From: Caprella mutica
Taxonomy: Eukaryota; Arthropoda; Malacostraca; Amphipoda; Caprellidae
Assembly: GCA_947561585.1 (NCBI GenBank)
Contig: CANNZV010002521.1
Span: 1-64,000, forward strand
Reading direction: 5' to 3'
DNA length: 64,000 bases
Below, piece after piece: positions 42,755 to 57,200 of this stretch. Each line of letters opens with the position of its first letter. Position 1 is the first letter of the stretch. The notes below the pieces were generated by a model. That model did not search any database. It was given only the letters and a program-made list of their open reading frames with translations, and was not told the origin of the DNA. The position numbers were made by a program, and so were the translations under genes.

Positions 42755-45700
42755 TTTTTTATGTGGATGAATTTTTTATGTGGATGAATTTTTTATGTGG
42801 ATGAATTTTTTATGTGGATGAATTTTTTATGTGGATGAATTTTTTATGTGGATGAATTTTGTATGTGGATGAATTTTGTATGTGGATGAATTTTTTATGT
42901 CGATGAATTTTTATGTGGATGAATTTTTTATGTGGATGAATTTTTTATGTGGATGAATTTTTTAGGTGGATGAATTTTTTAGGTGGATGAATTTTTTAGG
43001 TGGATGAATTTTTCAGGTGGATGAATTTTTTAGGTGGATGAATTTTTTAGGTGGATGAATTTTTTAGGTGGATGAATTTTTTAGGTGGATGAATTTTTTA
43101 GGTGGATGAATTTTTTAGGTGGATGAATTTTTTAGGTGGATGAATTTTTTATGTGGATGAATTTTGTATGTGGATGAATTTTGTATGTGGATGAATTTTT
43201 TATGTGGATGAATTTTTTATGTGGATGAATTTTTTATGTGGATGAATTTTTTATGTGGATGAATTTTTTATGTGGATGAATTTTTTTTGTGGATGAATTT
43301 TTTATGTGGATGAATTTTTTATGTGGATGAATTTTTTATGTGGATGAATTTTTTATGTGGATGAATTTTGTATGTGGATGAATTTTTTAGGTGGATGAAT
43401 TTTTTAGGTGGATGAATTTTTTAGGTGGATGAATTTTTTAGGTGGATGAATTTTATAGGTGGATGAATTTTTTAGGTGGATGAATTTTTTAGATGGATGA
43501 ATTTTTTAGGTGGATGAATTTTTTAGGTGGATGAGTTTTTTAGGTGGATGAGTTTTTTAGGTGGATGAATTTTTTAGGTGGATGAATTTTTTAGGTGGAT
43601 GAATTTTTTAGGTGGATGAATTTTTTAGGTGGATGAATTTTTTAGGTGGATGAATTTTTTAGGTGGATGAATTTTTAGGTGGATGAATTTTTTAGGTGGA
43701 TGAATTTTTTAGGTGGATGAATTTTTTTGGGTGGATGAATTTTTTAGGTGGATGAATTTTTTAGGTGGATGATTTTTTTAGGTGGATGAATTTTCTAGGT
43801 GGATGAATTTTTTAGGTGGATGAATTTTTTAGGTGGATGAGTTTTTTAGGTGGATGAATTTTTTAGGTGGATGATTTTTTTAGGTGGATGAATTTTTTAG
43901 GTGGATGAATTTTTTAGGTGGATGAGTTTTTTAGGTGGATGAATTTTTTAGGTCGATGAATTTTTTAGGTGGATGAATTTTATAGGTGGATGAATTTTTT
44001 AGGTGGATGATTTTTTTAGGTGGATGAATTTTTTAGGTGGATGAATTTTTTAGGTGGATGAATTTTGTATGTGGATGAATTTTTTATGTGGATGAATTTT
44101 TTATGTGGATGAATTTTGTATGTGGATGAATTTTGTATGTGGATGAATTTTTTATGTGGATGAATTTTTCAGGTGGATGAATTTTTCAGGTGGATGAATT
44201 TTTCAGGTGGATGAATTTTTCAGGTGGATGAATTTTTCAGGTGGATGAATTTTTCAGGTGGATGAATTTTTCAGGTGGATGAATTTTTCAGGTGGATCAA
44301 TTTTTTAGGTGGATGAATTTTTTAGGTGGATGATTTTTATAGGTGGATGAATTTTTTAGGTGGATGAATTTTTTAGGTGGATGATTTTTTTAGGTGGATG
44401 ATTTTTTTAGGTGGATGATTTTTTTAGGTGGATGAATTTTTTAGGTGGATGAATTTTTTAGGTGGATGAATTTTTTAGGTGGATGAATTTTTTAGGTGGA
44501 TGAATTTTTTAGGTGGATGAATTTTTTAGGTGGATGAATTTTTTGTGTGGATGAATTTTTTAGGTGGATGAATTTTTTAGGTGGATGAATTTTTTAGGTG
44601 GATGAATTTTTTAGGTGGATGAATTTTTAAGGTGGATGAATTTTTTAGGTGGATGAATTTTTTAGGTGGATGAATTTTTTAGGTGGATGAATTTTTTAGG
44701 TGGATGAATTTTTTAGGTGGATGAATTTTTTAGGTGGATGAATTTTTTAGGTGGATGAATTTTTTAGGTGGATGAATTTTTTAGGTGGATGAATTTTTTA
44801 GGTGGATGAATTTTTTAGGTGGATTAATTTTTTAGGTGGATGAATTTTTTAGGTGGATGAATTTCTTAGGTGGATGAATTTTTTAGGTGGATGAGTTTTT
44901 TAGGTGGATGATTTTTTTAGGTGGATGAATTTTTTAGGTGGATGAATTTTTTAGGTGGATGAGTTTTTTAGGTGGATGAATTTTTTAGGTCGATGAATTT
45001 TTTAGGTCGATGAATTTTTTAGGTGGATGAATTTTTTAGGTGGATGAATTTTTTAGGTGGATGATTTTTTTAGGTGGATGAATTTTTCAGGTGGATGAAT
45101 TTTTTAGGTGGATGAATTTTGTATGTGGATGAATTTTTTATGTGGATGAATTTTTTATGTGGATGAATTTTGTATGTGGATGAATTTTGTATGTGGATGA
45201 ATTTTTTATGTGGATGAATTTTTTATGTGGATGAATTTTTCAGGTGGATGAATTTTTCAGGTGGATGAATTTTTCAGGTGGATGAATTTTTCAGGTGGAT
45301 GAATTTTTCAGGTGGATGAATTTTTCAGGTGGATGAATTTTTCAGGTGGATGAATTTTTTAGGTGGATGAATTTTTTAGGTGGATGATTTTTTTAGGTGG
45401 ATGAATTTTTTAGGTGGATGAATTTTTTAGGTGGATGATTTTTTTAGGTGGATGATTTTTTTAGATGGATGATTTTTTTAGGTGGATGAATTTTTTAGGT
45501 GGATGAATTTTTTAGGTGGATGAATTTTTAGGTGGATGAATTTTTTAGGTGGATGAATTTTTTAGGTGGATGATTTTTTTAGGTGGATGAATTTTTTAGG
45601 TGGATGAATTTTTTAGGTGGATGAATTTTTTAGGTGGATGAATTTTTTAGGTGGATGAATTTTTTAGGTGGATTAATTTTTTAGGTGGATGAATTTTTTA

Positions 45701-48232
45701 GGTGGATGAATTTTTTAGGTGGATGAATTTTTTAGGTGGATGAATTTTTTAGGTGGATGAATTTTTTAGGTGGATGAGTTTTTTAGGTGGATGAATTTTT
45801 TAGGTGGATGAGTTTTTTAGGTGGATGAATTTTTTAGGTGGATGAATTTTTTAGGTGCATGAATTTTTTAGGTGGATGAATTTTTCAAGTGGATGAATTT
45901 TTTAGGTGGATGAATTTTTTAGGTGGATGAATTTTTTAGGTGGATGATTTTTTTAGGTGGATGAATTTTTCAGGTGGATGAATTTTTTAGGTGGATGAAT
46001 TTTTTAGGTGGATGAATTTTTTAGGTGGATGAATTTTTTAGGTGGATGAATTTTTTAGGTGGATGAATTTTTTAGGTGGATGAATTTTTTAGGTGGATGA
46101 ATTTTTTAGGTGGATGAATTTTTTAGGTGAATGAATTTTTTAGGTGGATGAATTTTTTAGGTGGATGAATTTTTTAGGTGGATGAATTTTTTAGGTGGAT
46201 GATTTTTTTAGGTGGATGAATTTTTTAGGTGGATGAATTTTTTAGGTGGATGAATTTTTTAGGTGGATAAATTTTTTAGGTGGATGAATTTTTTAGGTGG
46301 ATGAATTTTTTAGGTGGATGAATTTTTTAGGTGGATGAATTTTTTAGGTGGATGAATTTTTTAGGTGGATGAATTTTTTAGGTGGATAAATTTTTAAGGT
46401 GGATGAGTTTTTTAGGTGGATGAATTTTTTAGGTGGATGAATTTTATAGGTGGATGAATTTTTTAGGTGGATGATTTTTTTAGGTGGATGAATTTTTCAG
46501 GTGGATGAATTTTTTAGGTGGATGAATTTTGTATGTGGATGAATTTTTTATGTGGATGAATTTTTTATGTGGATGAATTTTGTATGTGGATGAATTTTGT
46601 ATGTGGATGAATTTTTTATGTGGATGAATTTTTTATGTGGATGAATTTTTCAGGTGGATGAATTTTTCAGGTGGATGAATTTTTCAGGTGGATGAATTTT
46701 TCAGGTGGATGAATTTTTCAGGTGGATGAATTTTTCAGGTGGATGAATTTTTCAGGTGGATCAATTTTTTAGGTGGATGAATTTTTTAGGTGGATGATTT
46801 TTATAGGTGGATGAATTTTTTAGGTGGATGATTTTTTTAGGTGGATGATTTTTTTAGGTGGATGATTTTTTTAGGTGGATGATTTTTTTAGGTGGATGAA
46901 TTTTTTAGGTGGATGAATTTTTTAGGTGGATGAATTTTTTAGGTGGATGAATTTTTTAGGTGGATGAATTTTTTAGGTGGATGAATTTTTTAGGTGGATA
47001 AATTTTTAAGGTGGATGAGTTTTTTAGGTGGATGAATTTTTTAGGTGGATGAATTTTTTAGGTGGATGAATTTTTTAGGTGGATGATTTTTTTAGGTGGA
47101 TGAATTTTTCAGGTGGATGAATTTTTTAGGTGGATGAATTTTGTATGTGGATGAATTTTTATGTGGATGAATTTTTTATGTGGATGAATTTTGTATGTGG
47201 ATGAATTTTGTATGTGGATGAATTTTTTATGTGGATGAATTTTTTATGTGGATGAATTTTTCAGGTGGATGAATTTTTCAGGTGGATGAATTTTTCAGGT
47301 GGATGAATTTTTCAGGTGGATGAATTTTTCAGGTGGATGAATTTTTCAGGTGGATGAATTTCTTAGGTGGATGAATTTTTTAGGTGGATGAGTTTTTTAG
47401 GTGGATGAATTTTTTAGGTGGATGATTTTTTTAGGTGGATGAATTTTTTAGGTGGATGAATTTTTTAGGTGGATGAGTTTTTTAGGTGGATGAATTTTTT
47501 AGGTCGATGAATTTTTTAGGTGGATGAATTTTTTAGGTGGATGAATTTTTTAGGTGGATGATTTTTTTAGGTGGATGAATTTTTCAGGTGGATGAATTTT
47601 TTAGGTGGATGAATTTTGTATGTGGATGAATTTTTTATGTGGATGAATTTTTTATGTGGATGAATTTTGTATGTGGATGAATTTTGTATGTGGATGAATT
47701 TTTTATGTGGATGAATTTTTTATGTGGATGAATTTTTCAGGTGGATGAATTTTTCAGGTGGATGAATTTTTCAGGTGGATGAATTTTTCAGGTGGATGAA
47801 TTTTTCAGGTGGATGAATTTTTCAGGTGGATGAATTTTTCAGGTGGATGAATTTTTTAGGTGGATGAATTTTTTAGGTGGATGATTTTTTTAGGTGGATG
47901 AATTTTTTAGGTGGATGAATTTTTTAGGTGGATGATTTTTTTAGGTGGATGATTTTTTTAGATGGATGATTTTTTTAGGTGGATGAATTTTTTAGGTGGA
48001 TGAATTTTTTAGGTGGATGAATTTTTAGGTGGATGAATTTTTTAGGTGGATGAATTTTTTAGGTGGATGATTTTTTTAGGTGGATGAATTTTTTAGGTGG
48101 ATGAATTTTTTAGGTGGATGATTTTTTTAGGTGGATGAATTTTTTAGGTGGATGAATTTTTCAGGTGGATGAATTTTTCAGGTGGATGAATTTTTCAGGT
48201 GGATGAATTTTTCAGGTGGATGAATTTTTCAG

Positions 48233-51200
48233 GTGGGATGAATTTTTCAGGTGGATGAATTTTTCAGGTGGATGAATTTTTCAGGTGGATGAATTTTTCA
48301 GGTGGATGAATTTTTCAGGTGGATGAATTTTTCAGGTGGATGAATTTTTCAGGTGGATGAATTTTTCAGGTGGATGAATTTTTCAGGTGGATGAATTTTT
48401 CAGGTGGATGAATTTTTCAGGTGGATGAATTTTTCAGGTGGATGAATTTTTCAGGTGGATGAATTTTTCAGGTGGATGAATTTTTCAGGTGGATGAATTT
48501 TTCATGTGGATGAATTTTTCAGGTGGATGAATTTTTCAGGTGGATGAATTTTTCAGGTGGATGAATTTTTCAGGTGGATGAATTTTTCAAGTGGATGAAT
48601 TTTTCAGGTGGATGAATTTTTCAGATGGATGAATTTTTCAGGTGGATGAATTTTTCAGGTGGATGAATTTTTCAGGTGGATGAATTTTTCAGGTGGATGA
48701 ATTTTTCAGGTGGATGAATTTTTCAGGTGGATGAATTTTTCAGGTGGATGAACTTTTCAGGTGGATGAACTTTTTAGGTGGATGAATTTTTTAGGTGGAT
48801 GAATTTTTCAGGTGGATGAATTTTTCAGGTGGATGAATTTTTCAGGTGGATGAATTTTTCAGGTGGATAAATTTTTCAGGTGGATGAATTTTTCAGGTGG
48901 ATGAATTTTTCAGGTGGATGAATTTTTCAGGTGGATGAATTTTTTAGGTGGATGAATTTTTTAGGTGGATGAATTTTTTAGGTGGATGAATTTTTTAGGT
49001 GGATGAATTTTTTAGGTGGATGAATTTGTTAGGTGGATGAATTTTTTAGGTTGATGAATTTGTTAGGTGGATGAATTTTTTAGGTTGATGAATTTGTTAG
49101 GTTGATGAATTTTTTAGGTGGATGAATTTTTCAGGTGGATGAATTTTTCAGGTGGATGAATTTTTCAGGTGGATGAATTTTTCAGGTGGATGAATTTTTC
49201 AGGTGGATGAATTTTTCAGGTGGATGAATTTTTCAGGTGGATGAATTTTTCAGGTGGAGGAATTTTTCAGGTGGATGAATTTTTCAGGTGGATGAATTTT
49301 TCAGGTGGATGAATTTTTTAGGTGGATGAATTTTTTAGGTGGATGAATTCTTTAGGTGGATGAATTTTTTAGGTGGATGAATTTTTTAGGTGGATGATTT
49401 TTTCAGGTGGATGAATTTTTCAGGTGGATGAATTTTTCAGGTGGATGAATTTTTCAGGTGGATGAATTTTTCAGGTGGATGAATTTTTCAGGTGGATGAA
49501 TTTTTCAGGTGGATGAACTTTTCAGGTGGATGAACTTTTCAGGTGGATGAACTTTTCAGGTGGATGAACTTTTCAGGTGGATGAACTTTTCAGGTGGATG
49601 AACTTTTCAGGTGGATGAACTTTTCAGGTGGATGAACTTTTCAGGTGGATGAATTTTTCAGGTGGATGAATTATTTAGGTGGATGAATTTTTTAGGTGGA
49701 TGAATTTTTTAGGTGGATGATTTTTTTGGGTGGATGAATTTTTCAGGTGGATGAATTTTTCAGGTGGATGAATTTTTCAGGTGGATGAATTTTTCAGGTG
49801 GATGAATTTTTCAAGTGGATGAATTTTTCAGGTGGATGAATTTTTCAGATGGATGAATTTTTCAGGTGGATGAATTTTTCAGGTGGATGAATTTTTCAGG
49901 TGGATGAATTTTTCAGGTGGATGAATTTTTCAGGTGGATGAATTTTTCAGGTGGATGAATTTTTCAGGTGGATGAACTTTTCAGGTGGATGAACTTTTTA
50001 GGTGGATGAATTTTTTAGGTGGATGAATTTTTCAGGTGGATGAATTTTTCAGGTGGATGAATTTTTCAGGTGGATGAATTTTTCAGGTGGATAAATTTTT
50101 TAGGTGGATGAATTTTTCAGGTGGATGAATTTTTCAGGTGGATGAATTTTTCAGGTGGATGAATTTTTTAGGTGGATGAATTTTTTAGGTGGATGAATTT
50201 TTTAGGTGGATGAATTTTTTAGGTGGATGAATTTTTTAGGTGGATGAATTTGTTAGGTGGATGAATTTTTTAGGTTGATGAATTTGTTAGGTGGATGAAT
50301 TTTTTAGGTTGATGAATTTGTTAGGTTGATGAATTTTTTAGGTGGATGAATTTTTCAGGTGGATGAATTTTTCAGGTGGATGAATTTTTCAGGTGGATGA
50401 ATTTTTCAGGTGGATGAATTTTTCAGGTGGATGAATTTTTCAGGTGGATGAATTTTTCAGGTGGATGAATTTTTCAGGTGGATGAATTTTTCAGGTGGAT
50501 GAATTTTTCAGGTGGATGAATTTTTTAGGTGGATGAATTTTTTAGGTGGATGAATTCTTTAGGTGGATGAATTTTTTAGGTGGATGAATTTTTTAGGTGG
50601 ATGATTTTTTCAGGTGGATGAATTTTTCAGGTGGATGAATTTTTCAGGTGGATGAATTTTTCAGGTGGATGAATTTTTCAGGTGGATGAATTTTTCAGGT
50701 GGATGAATTTTTCAGGTGGATGAACTTTTCAGGTGGATGAACTTTTCAGGTGGATGAACTTTTCAGGTGGATGAACTTTTCAGGTGGATGAACTTTTCAG
50801 GTGGATGAATTTTTCAGGTGGATGAATTTTTCAGGTGGATGAATTTTTCAGGTGGATGAATCTTTTTGGTGGATGAATTTTTTAGGCGGATGAATTTTTT
50901 AGGTGGATGAATTTTTTAGGTGGATGATTTTTTTAGGTGGATGAATTTTTTAGGTGGATGAATTTTTTAGGTGGATAAATTTTTAAGGTGGATGAGTTTT
51001 TTAGGTGGATGAATTTTTTAGGTGGATGAATTTTTTAGGTGGATGAATTTTTCAGGTGGATGAATTTTTCAGGTGGATGAATTTTTCAGGTGGATGAATT
51101 TTTCAGGTGGATGAATTTTTCAGGTGGATGAATTTTTCAGGTGGGATGAATTTTTCAGGTGGATGAATTTTTCAGGTGGATGAATTTTTCAGGTGGATGA

Positions 51201-54200
51201 ATTTTTCAGGTGGATGAATTTTTCAGGTGGATGAATTTTTCAGGTGGATGAATTTTTCAGGTGGATGAATTTTTCAGGTGGATGAATTTTTCAGGTGGAT
51301 GAATTTTTCAGGTGGATGAATTTTTCAGGTGGATGAATTTTTCAGGTGGATGAATTTTTCAGGTGGATGAATTTTTCAGGTGGATGAATTTTTCATGTGG
51401 ATGAATTTTTCAGGTGGATGAATTTTTCAGGTGGATGAATTTTTCAGGTGGATGAATTTTTCAAGTGGATGAATTTTTCAAGTGGATGAATTTTTCAGAT
51501 GGATGAATTTTTCAGGTGGATGAATTTTTCAGGTGGATGAATTTTTCAGGTGGATGAATTTTTCAGGTGGATGAATTTTTCAGGTGGATGAATTTTTCAG
51601 GTGGATGAATTTTTCAGGTGGATGAACTTTTCAGGTGGATGAACTTTTCAGGTGGATGAATTTTTTAGGTGGATGAATTTTTCAGGTGGATGAATTTTTC
51701 AGGTGGATGAATTTTTCAGGTGGATGAATTTTTCAGGTGGATAAATTTTTTAGGTGGATGAATTTTTCAGGTGGATGAATTTTTCAGGTGGATGAATTTT
51801 TCAGGTGGATGAATTTTTTAGGTGGATGAATTTTTTAGGTGGATGAATTTTTTAGGTGGATGAATTTTTTAGGTGGATGAATTTTTTAGGTGGATGAATC
51901 TGTTAGGTGGATGAATTTTTTAGGTTGATGAATTTGTTAGGTGGATGAATTTTTTAGGTTGATGAATATGTTAGGTTGATGAATTTTTTAGGTGGATGAA
52001 TTTTTCAGGTGGATGAATTTTTCAGGTGGATGAATTTTTCAGGTGGATGAATTTTTCAGGTGGATGAATTTTTCAGGTGGATGAATTTTTCAGGTGGATG
52101 AATTTTTCAGGTGGATGAATTTTTCAGGTGGATGAATTTTTCAGGTGGATGAATTTTTCAGGTGGATGAATTTTTTAGGTGGATGAATTTTTTAGGTGGA
52201 TGAATTCTTTAGGTGGATGAATTTTTTAGGTGGATGAATTTTTTAGGTGGATGATTTTTTCAGGTGGATGAATTTTTCAGGTGGATGAATTTTTCAGGTG
52301 GATGAATTTTTCAGGTGGATGAATTTTTCAGGTGGATGAATTTTTCAGGTGGATGAATTTTTCAGGTGGATGAACTTTTCAGGTGGATGAACTTTTCAGG
52401 TGGATGAACTTTTCAGGTGGATGAACTTTTCAGGTGGATGAACTTTTCAGGTGGATGAACTTTTCAGGTGGATGAACTTTTCAGGTGGATGAATTTTTCA
52501 GGTGGATGAATTATTTAGGTGGATGAATTTTTTAGGTGGATGAATTTTTTAGGTGGATGATTTTTTTGGGTGGATGAATTTTTCAGGTGGATGAATTTTT
52601 CAGGTGGATGAATTTTTCAGGTGGATGAATTTTTCAGGTGGATGAATTTTTCAGGTGGATGAATTTTTCAGGTGGATGAATTTTTCGGGTGGATGAATTT
52701 TTTAGGTGGATGAATTTTTTAGGTGGATGAATTCTTTAGGTGGATGAATTTTTTAGGTGGATGAATTTTTTAGGTGGATGATTTTTTTAGGTGGATGAAT
52801 TCTTTAGGTGGATGAATTTTTTAGGTGGATGAATTTTTTAGGTGGATGATTTTTTTAGGTGGATGAATTTTTTAGGTGGATGAATTTTTTAGGTGGATGA
52901 ATTTTTCGGGTGGATGAATTTTTTAGGTGGATGAATTTTTTAGGTGGATGAATTCTTTAGGTGGATGAATTTTTTAGGTGGATGATTTTTTTAGGTGGAT
53001 GAATTTTTTAGGTGGATGAATTTTTTAGGTGGATGAATTTTTTAGGTGGATGAATTTTTCAAGTGGATGATTTTTTTAGGTGGATGAATTTTTCAGGTGG
53101 ATGAATTTTTCAGGTGGATGGATTTTTCAGGTGGATGAATTTTTCAGGTGGATGAATTTTTCAGGTGGATGAATTTTTCAGGTGGATGAATTTTTCAGGT
53201 GGATGAATTTTTCAGGTGGATGAATTTTTCAGGTGGATGAATTTTTCAGGTGGATGAATTTTTTAGGTGGATGAATTTTTTAGGTGGATGAATTTTTTAG
53301 GTGGAAGAATTTTTTAGGTGGAAGAATTTTTCAGGTGGATGAATTTTTCAGGTGGATGAATTTTTCAGGTGGATGAATTTTTCAGGTGGATGAATTTTTC
53401 AGGTGGATGAATTTTTCAGGTGGATGAATTTTTCAGGTGGATGAATTTTTCAGGTGGATGAATTTTTCAGGTGGATGAATTTTTCAGGTGGATGAATTTT
53501 TTAGGTGGATGAATTTTTTAGGTGGATGAATTCTTTAGGTGGATGAATTTTTTAGGTGGATGAATTTTTTAGGTGGATGAATTTTTCAGGTGGATGAATT
53601 TTTTAGGTGGATGAATTTTTCAGGTGGATGAATTTTTCAGGTGGATGAATTTTTCAGGTGGATGAATTTTTCAGGTGGATGAATTTTTCAGGTGGATGAA
53701 TTTTTCAGGTGGATGAATTTTTCAGGTGGATGAATTTTTCAGGTGGATGAATTTTTCAGGTGGATGAATTTTTCAGGTGGATGAATTTTTTAGGTGGATA
53801 ATTTTTTTAGGTGGATTAATTTTTTAGGTGGATGAATTTTTCAGGTGGATGAAATTTTTAGGTGGATGAATTTTTTAGGTGGATGAATTTTTTAGGTGGA
53901 TAATTTTTTTAGGTGGATGAATTTTTTAGGTGGATGAATTTTTTAGGTGGATGAATTTTTTAGGTGGATGAATTTTTTAAGTGGATGAATTTTTTAGGTG
54001 GATGAATTTTTTATGTGGATGAATTTTTTAGGTGGATGAATTTTTTAGGTGGATGAATTTTTCAGGTGGATGAATTTTTTATGTGGATGAATTTTTTAGG
54101 TGGATGAACTTTTCAGGTGGATGAACTTTTCAGGTGGATGAATTTTTCAGGTGGATGAATTTTTCAGGTGGATGAATTTTTTAGGTGGATGAATTTTTTA

Positions 54201-57200
54201 GGTGGATGAATTTTTTAGGTGGATGAATTTTTTAGGTGGATGAATTTTTTAGGTGGATGAATTTTTTAGGTGGATGAATTTTTCAGGTGGATGAATTTTT
54301 CAGGTGGATGAATTTTTCAGGTGGATGAATTTTTCAGGTGGATGAATTTTTTAGGTGGATGAATTTTTTAGGTGGATGAATTCTTTAGGTGGATGAATTT
54401 TTTAGGTGGATGAATTTTTTAGGTGGATGATTTTTTCAGGTGGATGAATTTTTCAGGTGGATGAATTTTTCAGGTGGATGAATTTTTCAGGTGGATGAAT
54501 TTTTCAGGTGGATGAACTTTTCAGGTGGATGAACTTTTCAGGTGGATGAACTTTTCAGGTGGATGAACTTTTCAGGTGGATGAACTTTTCAGGTGGATGA
54601 ACTTTTCAGGTGGATGAACTTTCAGGTGGATGAACTTTTCAGGTGGATGAATTTTTCAGGTGGATGAATTATTTAGGTGGATGAATTTTTTAGGTGGATG
54701 AATTTTTTAGGTGGATGAATTTTTTAGGTGGATGATTTTTTTAGGTGGATGAATTTTTCAGGTGGATGAATTTTTCAGGTGGATGAATTTTTCAGGTGGA
54801 TGAATTTTTCAGGTGGATGAATTTTTCAGGTGGATGAATTTTTCGGGTGGATGAATTTTTTAGGTGGATGAATTTTTTAGGTGGATGAATTCTTTAGGTG
54901 GATGAATTTTTTAGGTGGTTGAATTTTTTAGGTGGATGATTTTTTTAGGTGGATGAATTCTTTAGGTGGATGAATTTTTTAGGTGGATGAATTTTTTAGG
55001 TGGATGATTTTTTTAGGTGGATGAATTTTTTAGGTGGATGAATTTTTTAGGTGGATGAATTTTTCGGGTGGATGAATTTTTTAGGTGGATGAATTTTTTA
55101 GGTGGATGAATTCTTTAGGTGGATGAATTTTTTAGGTGGATGATTTTTTTAGGTGGATGAAATTTTTAGGTGGATGAATTTTTTAGGTGGATGAATTTTT
55201 CAGGTGGATGATTTTTTTAGGTGGATGAATTTTTCAGGTGGATGAATTTTTCAGGTGGATGAATTTTTCAGGTGGATGAATTTTTCAGGTGGATGAATTT
55301 TTCAGGTGGATGAATTTTTCAGGTGGATGAATTTTTCAGGTGGATGAATTTTTCAGGTGGATGAATTTTTCAGGTGGATGAATTTTTCAGGTGGATGAAT
55401 TTTTCAGGTGGATGAATTTTTCAGGTGGATGAATTTTTCAGGTGGATGAACTTTTCAGGTGGATGAACTTTTCAGGTGGATGAACTTTTCAGGTGGATGA
55501 ACTTTTCAGGTGGATGAATTTTTCAGGTGGATGAATTTTTCAGGTGGATGAATTTTTCAGGTGGATGAATTTTTCAGGTGGATGAATTTTTCAGGTGGAT
55601 GAATTTTTCAGGTGGATGAATTTTTCAGGAGGATGAACTTTTCAGGTGGATGAACTTTTCAGGTGGATGAACTTTTCAGGTGGATGAACTTTTCAGGTGG
55701 ATGAATTTTTTAGGTGGATGAATTTTTCAGGTGGATGAATTTTTCAGGTGGATGAATTTTTCAGGTGGATGAATTTTTCAGGTGGATGAATTTTTCAGGT
55801 GGATGAATTTTTCAGGTGGGATGAATTTTTCAGGTGGATGAATTTTTCAGGTGGATGAATTTTTCAGGTGGATGAATTTTTCAGGTGGATGAATTTTTCA
55901 GGTGGATGAATTTTTCAGGTGGATGAATTTTTCAGGTGGATGAATTTTTCAGGTGGATGAATTTTTCAGGTGGATGAATTTTTCAGGTGGATGAATTTTT
56001 CAGGTGGATGAATTTTTCAGGTGGATGAATTTTTCAGGTGGATGAATTTTTCATGTGGATGAATTTTTCAGGTGGATGAATTTTTCAGGTGGATGAATTT
56101 TTCAGGTGGATGAATTTTTCAGGTGGATGAATTTTTCAAGTAGATGAATTTTTCAGGTGGATGAATTTTTCAGATGGATGAATTTTTCAGGTGGATGAAT
56201 TTTTCAGGTGGATGAATTTTTCAGGTGGATGAATTTTTCAGGTGGATGAATTTTTCAGGTGGATGAATTTTTCAGGTGGATGAATTTTTCAGGTGGATGA
56301 ACTTTTCAGGTGGATGAATTTTTTAGGTGGATGAATTTTTTAGGTGGATGAATTTTTCAGGTGGATGAATTTTTCAGGTGGATGAATTTTTCAGGTGGAT
56401 AAATTTTTTAGGTGGATGAATTTTTCAGGTGGATGAATTTTTCAGGTGGATGAATTTTTCAGGTGGATGAATTTTTCAGGTGGATGAATTTTTTAGATGG
56501 ATGAATTTTTTAGGTGGATGAATTTTTTAGGTGGATGAATTTTTTAGGTGGATGAATTTTTCAGGTGGATGAATTTTTCAGGTGGATGAATTTTTTAGGT
56601 GGATGAATTTTTTAGGTGGATGAATTTTTTAGGTGGATGAATTTTTTAGGTGGATGAATTTTTTAGGTGGATGAATTTTTTAGGTGGATGAATTTTTCAG
56701 GTGGATGAATTTTTCAGGTGGATGAATTTTTCAGGTGGATGAATTTTTCAGGTGGATGAATTTTTCAGGTGGATGAATTTTTTAGGTGGATGAATTTTTT
56801 AGGTGGATGAATTTTTTAGGTGGATGAATTTTTTAGGTGGATGAATTTTTTAGGTGGATGAATTTTTTAGGTGGATGAATTTTTCAGGTGGATGAATTTT
56901 TCAGGTGGATGAATTTTTCAGGTGGATGAATTTTTCAGGTGGATGAATTTTTTAGGTGGATGAATTTTTTAGGTGGATGAATTCTTTAGGTGGATGAATT
57001 TTTTAGGTGGATGAATTTTTTAGGTGGATGATTTTTTCAGGTGGATGAATTTTTCAGGTGGATGAATTTTTCAGGTGGATGAATTTTTCAGGTGGATGAA
57101 TTTTTCAGGTGGATGAACTTTTCAGGTGGATGAACTTTTCAGGTGGATGAACTTTTCAGGTGGATGAACTTTTCAGGTGGATGAACTTTTCAGGTGGATG

